30,321 nucleotides of DNA from an uncultured Clostridia bacterium (GTDB taxonomy: Bacteria > Bacillota > Clostridia > TANB77 > CAG-508): contig CAKOTX010000012.1 in NCBI GenBank assembly GCA_934120315.1, positions 1-30,321 of the forward strand, given 5' to 3'. Below are positions 16,859 to 24,609 of the stretch, piece by piece (within the stretch, counting starts at the first letter, position 1; each line of letters starts with the position of its first letter). The notes beneath the pieces are model-generated. The model saw nothing but the letters and a program-made list of their open reading frames with translations. It did not search any database and was not told the origin of the DNA. The position numbers and the translations under genes are program-made.

Positions 16859-18376
16859 TTATGCCATTTTCTTAAGTCTTAATAAATATTCTATGCATTC
16901 TTTCATCTTATTTTTTCCAAATGTTTTGTCTAGGAAATTAATATATGGATCTATTTCATCTTTTATATAAGCTAAGTTCAACTGTTCAAATTTTCTAAGT
17001 ATTTTTTTTGCTATAAAATAATCTACTCCATCTACTTCATCCCCACCACATGCTACATATACTGGTACAAATTTTTTCATATGTGAAACAATACGGTTAC
17101 CAAACGCAATACGGAAATGTTGTATTACATAATTATCCATTTCATCTATTTTATCCAGTGTTGATTGAGATATAGGATTTTCTTCTATTGCTTTTTTAAA
17201 TAAGTTATCTAAATATGAGAAATTAATTCCTTTAGCTTCTGTTGGTATCGCATCAAAAGGTACACTTTTATCATTTATATCTATTGGCATTGCTCTATCA
17301 TATACTTTATCTGTTACGGCAAATGTAGAATCATCATTATTGATTGTTCCTATATACCACATATTTGCAGGTACTTTTATTTTTCCATCTATAATTTTTT
17401 TAGGATCTGTTTTCCAACTATTTGGTACTAATTCTATTATCCATTCGTCTCTATTTGGCATTTCCAATATTGATAGCATCTCTGCAAAATAATACTCAAC
17501 ACGTGATAAGTTCATCTCATCTAATATTACCGTATATACTTCATCTGTATATCCTGCTATATACATTTCTTTTAGCATTTCTGTTTCATTAAATTTTTTG
17601 GTGAACTCATTGAAATATCCAAACATATCTGTTCTATCTCTCCATGATGGTTGTACTGATGCTACACATGAACTGTGCATCATAAATTTTCCCCATGCAT
17701 ACGCTAATGATGTCTTACCTGTACCAGAGATACCCTGTAATATTACTAATTTTGTTGATGCTAATCCTGCAATAAATACTCTTATCATTTCTTCTTTATA
17801 ATATAATTTTAATTTAGAACCAGCAAAATTTCTAAAATTAGCACAAAATTCTGGTAATGTAAAATTATTTCCATAATTCACAACTTCATAATTTTCATAA
17901 TATTTATCTATTTGATCTAGTTTAGAAAATCTTATATCAGGATTATCATTAGTTTCTTCTTGATTTTCTTCTATTGTTGGAGATTCATCTGGTTTTAAGC
18001 CAAGTTGTGATACTTTCATTGCTAGTATTTCTTCTTTTTCTTTCATTAATGTTGCTACTTGTCCATTTAGATTTGCTACTTCATCTAATAATTGATCTTG
18101 CTCTATTGCACTTTTTCTAAATTTTAAATATTTTCTAATTAATAAATATATTAGTGCTATTATTAATCCAATGAAAACTACCATAAATACTATTACTAAA
18201 ATTACTAATCCCCATTCAGGAATAGATAAATCGCCTTTATATGTATTTAGTACATCTTGATATGTTTTTATATCACATATTTGTATAATTCCTGTTACTA
18301 TTCCTTTTAATATTGTTGAAAATCCTAAAAAGACTTGCGATAAAAATGAATATAAAAATCTTGTAAATACTTCCAT
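16859..18376 (-). CDS. Membrane-anchored McrB-like AAA+ ATPase
   Basis: This 505-residue protein has two hydrophobic segments (~9-33 and 56-80), a coiled coil (~88-125), an acidic linker, then one AAA+ domain (~190-480). Walker A is GISGTGKTS (215-223). Walker B is VILDEMNLSRVEYYFAEML (283-301), the extended form typical of the McrB branch (DEMN followed by V-E-x-Y-F). Sensor 1 is GTINNDDS (343-350), and Arg361 is a candidate finger. McrB itself is a soluble GTP-driven motor paired with the McrC nuclease; here the motor is tied to the membrane and has no N-terminal DNA-binding domain. It lies between the unknown 333-residue protein (8-nt gap) and the DUF2357-like protein (17-nt gap). GAGG precedes the ATG at 18376. 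A role at the membrane in fibre assembly is inference. Confidence 0.8.
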   Translation of the reverse strand: MEVFTRFLYSFLSQVFLGFSTILKGIVTGIIQICDIKTYQDVLNTYKGDLSIPEWGLVILVIVFMVVFIGLIIALIYLLIRKYLKFRKSAIEQDQLLDEVANLNGQVATLMKEKEEILAMKVSQLGLKPDESPTIEENQEETNDNPDIRFSKLDQIDKYYENYEVVNYGNNFTLPEFCANFRNFAGSKLKLYYKEEMIRVFIAGLASTKLVILQGISGTGKTSLAYAWGKFMMHSSCVASVQPSWRDRTDMFGYFNEFTKKFNETEMLKEMYIAGYTDEVYTVILDEMNLSRVEYYFAEMLSILEMPNRDEWIIELVPNSWKTDPKKIIDGKIKVPANMWYIGTINNDDSTFAVTDKVYDRAMPIDINDKSVPFDAIPTEAKGINFSYLDNLFKKAIEENPISQSTLDKIDEMDNYVIQHFRIAFGNRIVSHMKKFVPVYVACGGDEVDGVDYFIAKKILRKFEQLNLAYIKDEIDPYINFLDKTFGKNKMKECIEYLLRLKKMA

Positions 18377-18384
18377 CTTCTACC

Positions 18385-19386
18385 TCATATTTCTATTATA
18401 TTATTCAATTCTTGTATATTTTGTTTAATTTCATTATATTTTTTTAAATCTCTGTTTACTATAACAAATTCAAACATTTCTAATGTTTCTATATTTTTAA
18501 ATGTAACATCAAAAGAATTGTCTAGTACAATTGTTATTTTATAACCATTTCTCATTAATTCATATATAGTTTCTTTATTTTGCACAAATTGCTCATATCT
18601 TATCTTTAAACTTACTTTTTCTTGTACTGCAGAACTATTTATAATATTAAGAAACCCTTTTATCTTTTTTGGCTTTTTTAACAATGTATCTGCAAATTCC
18701 AATATGTATTTTCTTTTAAAATTTAGCTTTAGTATATCTTTTAATATTTGGATTACTATCAAATAGTATTCTACTACAAGTTTATCTTCTGCCATAAGTC
18801 CTACTTGAAATGCCTTATTTATTGCAAATTCACTATATTCCAATGGAAATTTTATATTTTTATATTTTAAATTAATTCTGTATACATTTGATCTATCTGG
18901 ATAATTCGTTATTCTTATATAAAAATTTTCTGTTGAAAATCGTTCTACAAGTTCTTTTTTTTGTTCTATATATTGTTGCATTTTTTGATATAATATTTCT
19001 ATAAATTCTTCCTGAACATCTCCATATATTCTTTTTTTTATTTTTGCAATTTGTTCTATTTTATTTCTTAAATCTTTATAATACACTACATTGTCAAAAT
19101 ATAACACATAATAAAAGAAAACCTTCATATTCTCTATCAATTCTCTATCATTAATATTATTTATAATTATATCTTCACAAACTTTTTTTAAGTGTTCTAA
19201 TATTTTTCTTCTCATCGTATCTATTACTTCATTATCATAATAATTATAATAACGAATATTTATATATCTTTCTGTAAATAAGTCAAAATATCTTTTATTA
19301 AATTTATCTTCAAATACTAATTTCATATAATCTTCTATTTGTTTTTTAGTTATTTCTATATATTGTTCCATAATGTTTATTGTCAT
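18385..19386 (-). CDS. Unknown cytoplasmic protein encoded with the McrB-like ATPase
   Basis: This 333-residue Ile/Tyr/Lys-rich, mostly helical protein has no signal peptide, membrane helix or known catalytic motif. Its C-terminal ~60 residues contain alternating strands (YKITIVLDNSFDVTF, EFVIVNRDLK) suggesting a small alpha/beta domain. I do not recognise the family. It is the first gene of a three-gene block (this gene, ATPase, DUF2357-like gene) in the ten-gene operon. The ATG at 19386 is preceded by AAAGGAAAG at 9 nt; the Met codon five residues further has no such site. An adaptor for the AAA+ protein is a guess from position only. Confidence 0.6.
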   Translation of the reverse strand: MTINIMEQYIEITKKQIEDYMKLVFEDKFNKRYFDLFTERYINIRYYNYYDNEVIDTMRRKILEHLKKVCEDIIINNINDRELIENMKVFFYYVLYFDNVVYYKDLRNKIEQIAKIKKRIYGDVQEEFIEILYQKMQQYIEQKKELVERFSTENFYIRITNYPDRSNVYRINLKYKNIKFPLEYSEFAINKAFQVGLMAEDKLVVEYYLIVIQILKDILKLNFKRKYILEFADTLLKKPKKIKGFLNIINSSAVQEKVSLKIRYEQFVQNKETIYELMRNGYKITIVLDNSFDVTFKNIETLEMFEFVIVNRDLKKYNEIKQNIQELNNIIEI

Positions 19387-19426
19387 ATTTAATATCTTTC
19401 CTTTCTCAAGGTCTTTGTAATTAGCA

Positions 19427-20341
19427 TTACCTACTTGTTACAGTCACAACAGATTTATTATTAGAATTAGGATAAGTATAATTTTGCGATACATCAACTT
19501 TATAAAATCTTATATCTTCACTCGATATTGCTTCTATTGCTAATGTTATACTTTTTATATACGTTTTTCCATTAATTTCTGTTGTCTCCATATTTATAGC
19601 CTTTTGATAACTTTCACTAGTATTATCCAACAATATTTCTTGCGGATTAAACTCTACTTTTATTATTGCAGAATGACATTTATTTTTTTGTTCATCAGAA
19701 AGTGATAGATAATCATCTATATCTATCTTTTGATTTACAGAATAGTTATCAAATGCTTGATCTACTATATAATATGATATAGTATTTGTAATTCTTAATT
19801 CCATATATGGATTTTCTTTACTATCTGTTATTTGATATGTTAACTTTTCCTGTCCAACTACAAGAGTAAATTTACCTTTTATTGTCTTTTTATATCCCGT
19901 AGTAGAAGTTGCTTCTATTTCTACTGTTACTTTATCTCCTGTTTGTAATTGTTTATTTGGTGTTATTGTTAAATTAAAAAAATCTGTATTAGTTTCTTTT
20001 TTTATTGTCCCACTTTCTTTGCTTAATTGACAAATTGCATTTTCAGAACATTTATATTTTATATCATATCCTATATCATATGTTGCTACTTGTATATTGT
20101 TTTTTCTACTATTCATATTTACTGTAATAACATAACTATCAACCCCTGACCAATTTTCGACTTGAAATGTTGAATTTTTTTCTGTCAATTTATCACTATA
20201 AAAATAAAATTCTTTACTCATTAAGAAAAAATTTTTAATACTATTTGTAACATATCTTCCAAAAATTATAACTAACGAATTTACACATAATAATATACCA
20301 ATTATAATTAGAATCTGTTTAAAATTATATCTTTGTTTCAT
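19427..20341 (-). CDS. Secreted/anchored beta-rich surface protein
   Basis: This 304-residue protein has a basic start, a hydrophobic helix (~10-26) and the junction IIFGRYVTNS, analogous to the A-[KR]-Y junction in its neighbours. Next comes EFYFYSDKL and two likely beta-sandwich regions: ~55-165, with SYVITVNMN and YDIGYDIKYKC, and ~170-304. Cys residues in KYKCSENAIC (~96-104) could form a disulfide. The first region recalls the TasA-type strand order, and the whole is larger than the usual subunit. The start codon overlaps the upstream stop (TAATG), indicating coupled translation. It may be a fibre tip or base component. Confidence 0.6.
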   Translation of the reverse strand: MKQRYNFKQILIIIGILLCVNSLVIIFGRYVTNSIKNFFLMSKEFYFYSDKLTEKNSTFQVENWSGVDSYVITVNMNSRKNNIQVATYDIGYDIKYKCSENAICQLSKESGTIKKETNTDFFNLTITPNKQLQTGDKVTVEIEATSTTGYKKTIKGKFTLVVGQEKLTYQITDSKENPYMELRITNTISYYIVDQAFDNYSVNQKIDIDDYLSLSDEQKNKCHSAIIKVEFNPQEILLDNTSESYQKAINMETTEINGKTYIKSITLAIEAISSEDIRFYKVDVSQNYTYPNSNNKSVVTVTSR

Positions 20342-20925
20342 TAACTTTCCTTTCCTGTCACTTGATGAGCATTTACTGTTATCTCTATCAATTCTATTAT
20401 GTCTTGATAATTTTCTGTGTTATACTCTTTTGGGAAATACACAACTAATTGATATAAATTTGTTGTTCCTACTTTATATGATAAATTTATTTTTTCTGTT
20501 GTTAATGTTCTAAAACATGTTCCGTGTTCATCTAATGCAATTTCGTTATTTTTTATTATATTTTGAGCTCCAAAATCTGTATATTTTTGATTCATATAAA
20601 GTTCGTACGTTAATGGTAAATTCGTTGTTGTTCTTATAGTTAATTCATATTCTAAATCCACTTCTGCTCTATCTGTTCCGTCTTCGTTCCCTATTGAAAA
20701 ATTATATACATAAGCATCATCTTGTGGTAATAAAGAATCTAAATTTATGGTCATTGTTTTATAATCATCTTTTAATAAATAAAATGCAAAATCCACTTCT
20801 GCTTTTGAATCAGATACACTTTCATATCTAGCCAAAATTAGTACAAATAGTCTTGTTATAATAACAACACATAGAATAATAATTAATGACTTTGTTGCCA
20901 CCCTTTTGTTATTTTTACTTATCAT
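20341..20925 (-). CDS. TasA-like secreted protein with AR-Y junction
   Basis: The product is 194 residues from the ATG at 20925, chosen over the in-frame Met ten codons upstream because GGAGG lies 6 nt before it. A basic N-terminus and helix (~10-28) are followed by LARYESVSDSKAEVDFAFYLL, the SipW-type junction and first strand. Further features are YVYNFSIGNEDG, then alternating strands with LEYELTIRTTTNLPL, as in TasA/camelysin-type domains. It overlaps the preceding intact signal peptidase by 11 nt, so peptidase and substrate are probably made together. Confidence 0.68.
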   Translation of the reverse strand: MISKNNKRVATKSLIIILCVVIITRLFVLILARYESVSDSKAEVDFAFYLLKDDYKTMTINLDSLLPQDDAYVYNFSIGNEDGTDRAEVDLEYELTIRTTTNLPLTYELYMNQKYTDFGAQNIIKNNEIALDEHGTCFRTLTTEKINLSYKVGTTNLYQLVVYFPKEYNTENYQDIIELIEITVNAHQVTGKES

Positions 20926-21418
20926 CTTTTTCCTCCGCTTTTGAGGTATAAGCATATATAATACTAAGTATTATTATTAGCATTATTATTAACACAAGTA
21001 TTTCTGGTGATGAAAGAATTTTTTGCCATGTTCCAAGTTGTGGTATTATTTTTATTACCTGCCCTATTATCATATTTTCTTCTATAGGTTTGTCTTCACT
21101 ATTATTTGCGTCTCCTCGTGTAATTATTTCTTTTTCATTTTTTTCTATTAATCTATGTGTTATAATACTTTCACCATCTTTATACACTATAACATCGTTT
21201 TTTTTTACATCCTTTGTTATTTTTGTTATTACCACATCTCCAACTTCTATTGTGGGAGACATACTCCCTGTTGCTACCTCAAAAAAACTATATCCAAATA
21301 TATTTGCATATTCTTTTTTTTGTATTTTTATTTGGTACATATAATATGCTCCTATGATAATTACTATTATCATTAATATAAGAAACATATTTAAAATAAA
21401 ACTTATTACTTTTGACAT
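20915..21418 (-). CDS. Signal peptidase I, SipW/ER type (S26B), intact
   Basis: This 167-residue peptidase has a helix at ~7-28, Ser52 in VATGSMSPTIEVGD, His88 in ITHRL and RGDANNSED (101-109) with Asp103 and Asp109, followed by a second helix (~135-160). It is the most canonical of the five S26-like proteins in the window. It starts 21 nt after the TasA-like gene at 21440 and overlaps the next TasA-like gene, so it is flanked by probable substrates. The short Lys/Glu tail faces the cytoplasm. Confidence 0.9.
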   Translation of the reverse strand: MSKVISFILNMFLILMIIVIIIGAYYMYQIKIQKKEYANIFGYSFFEVATGSMSPTIEVGDVVITKITKDVKKNDVIVYKDGESIITHRLIEKNEKEIITRGDANNSEDKPIEENMIIGQVIKIIPQLGTWQKILSSPEILVLIIMLIIILSIIYAYTSKAEEKDDK

Positions 21419-21439
21419 TTTTTTCTCCTGTTCATATTT

Positions 21440-22063
21440 TTATGTCACAGGTGCTATTTCTTCTCCTGAGTATTGAATGGCATGAAAAGTTATTGGTATT
21501 TGAAACTGTTTATTTTCTTTATTAGTTCCAATTTTTGTATCACTTTCATCATTTTGCTCCTCATCTAGCCATTCTACACTCATTTCAATTTCATGCGAAA
21601 TCCCGTTTTGAATATCTTGCACAGTTAATACTCCTGAATAAATATTTTCTGCTGTTTTTATTAATTCTGCTCCATTAGCAATTTCTTTTATTGAGATAAT
21701 TTTTAAACTACTATTTTCTAATGCTTCTTCATTTAATATTATATCATATTTTATTGAAACATTAGTATTCTCTGGATTTATTAAAATTTTAAAATTTCCA
21801 GATAAACCTGGTGAAATTTTTCCTGGCATGGTATGTTCATCATCCTCAACAGTCATATTATCTATTACAAAGTCTGTTTGTACTCCTGTTGATATTTTGG
21901 TTCCATTTAGATTTATATTCCAAATTCCATTTTCAAATTTCACACTTGCTTCAACATTACTCTGAAAAACTGCATATATATTTATAACTTTATAAATTAG
22001 TAACATCAATATACATAAACATATAAAAATTAAAAATAATAACATTTTTTTGTTTTTTTTCAT
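21440..22063 (-). CDS. TasA/camelysin-like secreted protein
   Basis: This 207-residue protein has a Lys-rich start, a helix (~7-25) and the junction NIYAVFQSNVEA (~28-39), followed by NGIWNINLNG (~45-54), the conserved W-[ND]-[IV] strand. MPGKISPGLSGNFKILINPEN (~79-99) carries the conserved Pro-Gly turn and N-P/N-x-G motif of camelysin-type domains. VEWLDEEQNDESD near 170 matches the MWNDNADS region of the + strand paralogue at 13916. AAGGGATG precedes the ATG. It is the second gene of the operon, between a degenerate and an intact signal peptidase. Confidence 0.73.
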   Translation of the reverse strand: MKKNKKMLLFLIFICLCILMLLIYKVINIYAVFQSNVEASVKFENGIWNINLNGTKISTGVQTDFVIDNMTVEDDEHTMPGKISPGLSGNFKILINPENTNVSIKYDIILNEEALENSSLKIISIKEIANGAELIKTAENIYSGVLTVQDIQNGISHEIEMSVEWLDEEQNDESDTKIGTNKENKQFQIPITFHAIQYSGEEIAPVT

Positions 22064-22084
22064 TTTATATCATCCCTTGCAAGT

Positions 22085-22615
22085 CTATGCTTTTGTTTTT
22101 TCTTCTTTTCTAGCCTCTTTAATTCCTGAAAATACAACACCTATTTGATTAATTGCTAATAATAATGCTGGTAATATTATTATAAATAAAAATCCCCATT
22201 TTGATTCAACTATACTTAATAAAGTTCCAACATTTGGTATAACTTTTGCATCATCTGTTAATCCTATTAAGTATTTTCCTGCAATACTCTTTTCTCCTCC
22301 ATCTAGCGTATATGCTGTATCTTTGCTTGTTAATTGCTTTATCTCTTCAACTTTTCCTTTTCTTATTTTTGTTTTTGAATCAGTTTTTTCAAAATAAAAA
22401 ATTTCTTGTCCGACTTTTACACTGTCTTCACTATTTACAATTACCAACTCTCCTTTATTATATTCTGGTGCCAAATCATTATCTCTTATAATTACTAGTG
22501 ATTTTCCACCTATTACTGTTATTTTAAAATCATTATATGATAATAATAATATTGTTAATATTATTGCTATTATCATGTAAACTATTACTAGAATGTTTAT
22601 TATTAGTTTTTTCAT
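22085..22615 (-). CDS. Degenerate SipW-type signal peptidase paralogue
   Basis: This 176-residue protein has helices at ~4-26 and ~145-165 flanking an S26-like beta domain. The nucleophile box is IRDNDLAPEYNKGELVIVN: the flanking pattern (P50, G55, VIV) is kept but Ser is replaced by Asp47. There is no THR box; the aligned stretch is TKIRKGKVEE. The DGGEKS stretch replaces the RGDANN box. It should lack peptidase activity. It is the first gene of the ten-gene operon, with GGAGG before the ATG and a clear promoter. Its position at the head of the operon, and the second degenerate copy at 270, suggest a retained non-catalytic function. Confidence 0.7.
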   Translation of the reverse strand: MKKLIINILVIVYMIIAIILTILLLSYNDFKITVIGGKSLVIIRDNDLAPEYNKGELVIVNSEDSVKVGQEIFYFEKTDSKTKIRKGKVEEIKQLTSKDTAYTLDGGEKSIAGKYLIGLTDDAKVIPNVGTLLSIVESKWGFLFIIILPALLLAINQIGVVFSGIKEARKEEKTKA

Positions 22616-22644
22616 TCTATTTTCCTCCTTATGAATTTTTTTTT

Positions 22645-22673
22645 AATATATCATAACGTTTTCTTTTTTTCAA
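22645..22673 (-). promoter_or_regulatory. SigA promoter of the ten-gene fibre/AAA+ operon
   Basis: On the minus strand TTGAAA (22668-22673), a 17-nt spacer and TATATT (22645-22650) precede the AAGGAGG site and ATG at 22615. No other good promoter was seen before 14506, and gene gaps inside the unit are all 40 nt or less, so one long transcript is likely. Confidence 0.7.
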
Positions 22674-22680
22674 TATTTTT

Positions 22681-22759
22681 TTGCATTTTTTGCAACATTT
22701 GATTTTGTTTTTTTCCGTCAAAAAAGAGTACTCTTTTTTGAAAAAATGATATGATATCA
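22681..22759. promoter_or_regulatory. Three short palindromes upstream of the operon promoter
   Basis: The sites are TTGCA-N5-TGCAA (22681-22695, 7 bp upstream of the -35 box), the perfect 22-bp palindrome CAAAAAAGAGT/ACTCTTTTTTG (22719-22740), and TGATAT-N-ATATCA (22747-22759). The middle one could also act as a weak terminator of the gene at 22789. The others look like dimeric regulator sites, but the region is extremely AT-rich. Confidence 0.35.
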
Positions 22760-22788
22760 AATTCACTTTAAAAAGTTTACTCTTCTTT

Positions 22789-23700
22789 CTATACTATTTC
22801 ATTTTTAGAATGCTTAGGTATTGCTAATGGGATTTCATATTTTATATCAAAAAACCCAAATTCATTTAAAGTATTATCTTCTAAACAAGCTAAATATACA
22901 TCTAATTCATCTAATGATTTACATGCTGTAATTATCGCTGGATGCAAATTATAATTTAATAATAATTCAAATGCTAACTCTAATGCTTTAGCTATTGTTC
23001 CTTTTTCTTTTTTTCTAACTAATTTATATGTTTCCTTAAATCGGGCAATCGCTGAAAATCTATAATAATTAATTGGTTTTGTATACACTTTATCTATTAC
23101 ATCTTGAAGTGAAGAATATTCTTGATTATTTTTTAATAATGTTTCTTTTACTTTATTTATAGTATATGGTAAAATTACCTTTTTTTCTTCTTCTGATATT
23201 ACAAGTGTATTTTCAATATAACTAATTTCTAAATCTTTACTGCTTATAATGTCTTCTTGTTCATCTTCCCTTTCCACTGTTAAATCTTGAGCTAGTTTAG
23301 AAAGATCTGTTGTATTTATTTCGTGCACAAATTTTTCTATTATTTCTGTGCTTGCATATATTGAATCTATATTTTCTTTAAAATTATTATTATATTTTTC
23401 AACGTTTTCTTCAAATCCCTCTTTTGCAACATTTATTTCATCAATATTTTCTAATAATTTTTTCAAATTTGTAATATTTGAATTCGATTTGCTTAATGCT
23501 TCTGTTGATTTATTCAAATAATAAAATGCTTCATCATTAAGATTTATATCACTTGAAAAAGTTACATCTGCCATAAAATTTTTTATAAATATCAATATCT
23601 GCTTATTCAAGCTTTTCTGAATGTCTAGTGTTGATGTTAAAGAAATTCTCTCTAATTCTATTAATTTAGTAATATTTTCTTTATCCGCAAAATTTATCAT
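22789..23700 (-). CDS. Unknown soluble coiled-coil protein
   Basis: This 303-residue protein has no signal or membrane segment. The N-terminal half (~1-135) is helical with weak heptads. A Glu/Asp-rich hinge (~143-155) and a C-terminal domain (~170-303) follow, the latter including INYYRFSAIARFKETYKL and a KALELAFELLLNY helix. I recognise no family. It has its own SigA promoter and AGGATAC site and directly precedes the fibre operon in the same direction, so a regulatory or accessory role is possible but unproven. Confidence 0.6.
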   Translation of the reverse strand: MINFADKENITKLIELERISLTSTLDIQKSLNKQILIFIKNFMADVTFSSDINLNDEAFYYLNKSTEALSKSNSNITNLKKLLENIDEINVAKEGFEENVEKYNNNFKENIDSIYASTEIIEKFVHEINTTDLSKLAQDLTVEREDEQEDIISSKDLEISYIENTLVISEEEKKVILPYTINKVKETLLKNNQEYSSLQDVIDKVYTKPINYYRFSAIARFKETYKLVRKKEKGTIAKALELAFELLLNYNLHPAIITACKSLDELDVYLACLEDNTLNEFGFFDIKYEIPLAIPKHSKNEIV

Positions 23701-23727
23701 TAGTATCCTCCATGTTATTTTTTCTTA

Positions 23728-23756
23728 ATTATAGCATTTGTTTTTTTAAATGTAAA
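23728..23756 (-). promoter_or_regulatory. SigA promoter of the unknown coiled-coil gene
   Basis: On the minus strand TTTACA (23751-23756), 17 nt, then a perfect TATAAT (23728-23733). The ATG at 23700 follows with a ~20-nt leader carrying GGAG. Confidence 0.75.
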
Positions 23757-23788
23757 CTAATTTTTCATTTTTTATTTTTATTTAAGTT

Positions 23789-24520
23789 TTAATATATTTC
23801 TATTAAAGCATGAATGATTTTTTCATTTTGACTTTTTACAACAACAAAATGTTTTCCATCCACGCAACTATATTTGCATTTAACCGTTTCTCCAAGTTTT
23901 ATTTCTTTTTTATATGTGATTCTAATATTATTTAAATTTCCCTTATTATACACTTCTTCTGGTAACACAACATTTGCTAAGTCAACATAGTTTAAATTAT
24001 GCATATGATTATTTACATCTATGTCTGATTTTCTTACTATATACTCCTCTTCTGCTTGATACTCTTCTGGTTCATAAATTTTCTCAAAATCTTCAGTTTG
24101 TTTATCAAACGCTCTCAGCTCCAACTCTGGTTTATATTTTTGGAGTAACGCATCATCAATTCTAACTATTTTCTCTTTTTCAGTATCTACAATTACCCAT
24201 TTTGATGCAGCTAAAGCAATTACATTTCCTTGTTCATCATATATTTTAAAATCACGATATGCATAACATCTAATAGCATTTTTTGACCATGTTGTTACTC
24301 TTATTTTTTCTCCATAATTAGGTCGTCTTATAACTTGCAATTTCCATTCTATTAATATCCAACTTAAATGTGTTCTAGGAATATCTAATATTCCATATCC
24401 TGCTATATCTGAATGTTTTCCTCCTACATCCTCCAAATAACTTAATATAGCTTTATTAGTAGCTTTATTTTCTCTATTTATATCTGATAATTTTATTCTA
24501 TATCCTTCTTCTACAATCAT
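23789..24520 (-). CDS. Acyl-ACP thioesterase (FatA/FatB family)
   Basis: This 243-residue enzyme hydrolyses acyl-acyl carrier protein to free fatty acid in the cytoplasm. Two hotdog domains are visible: ~1-130, with the central helix AILSYLEDVGGKHSD and the strand TTWSKNAIRCYAYRDF; and ~150-243, with SDIDVNNHMHNLNYVD, the D-x-N-x-H-x-N-N box bearing the catalytic Asn and His. The ATG at 24520 has GGAGG 7 nt upstream; a TTG in the same frame at 24541 lies inside a hairpin and lacks a site. It lies downstream of pgi, separated by a large palindrome. Confidence 0.88.
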   Translation of the reverse strand: MIVEEGYRIKLSDINRENKATNKAILSYLEDVGGKHSDIAGYGILDIPRTHLSWILIEWKLQVIRRPNYGEKIRVTTWSKNAIRCYAYRDFKIYDEQGNVIALAASKWVIVDTEKEKIVRIDDALLQKYKPELELRAFDKQTEDFEKIYEPEEYQAEEEYIVRKSDIDVNNHMHNLNYVDLANVVLPEEVYNKGNLNNIRITYKKEIKLGETVKCKYSCVDGKHFVVVKSQNEKIIHALIEIY

Positions 24521-24539
24521 TTTGACTCCTCCATCTGTC

Positions 24540-24596
24540 AATTTGGGGTCGGTGTTTTTTTTGACAGCTTGTCAAGAAAAACACCGACCCCAAATT
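24540..24596. repeat. Large palindrome (REP-like), 20-bp perfect stem
   Basis: Arms 24540-24559 and 24577-24596 are perfectly complementary over 20 bp and contain the GC-rich core GGGGTCGGTG, unlike the AT-rich surroundings. Inside them lies a second stem TTGACA/TGTCAA (24561-24566 and 24570-24575). There is no U-tract on either side, so it is not a classic terminator. It lies between pgi and the thioesterase gene and looks like a dispersed palindromic element or mRNA-processing structure. Confidence 0.8.
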
Positions 24597-24609
24597 ATCA
24601 AAAATATAA

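Noticed and set aside
15666..19386. A genuine McrBC type IV restriction system
   Set aside because: No nuclease motif and no DNA-recognition domain are visible, the ATPase has membrane segments, and the neighbours are secretion genes.
24521..24541. TTG start seven codons upstream for the thioesterase
   Set aside because: It lies inside the large palindrome without a ribosome site; the ATG at 24520 has GGAGG at 7 nt.
24540..24596. Intrinsic terminator for pgi
   Set aside because: The stem is long and strong but no U-tract follows on either strand.
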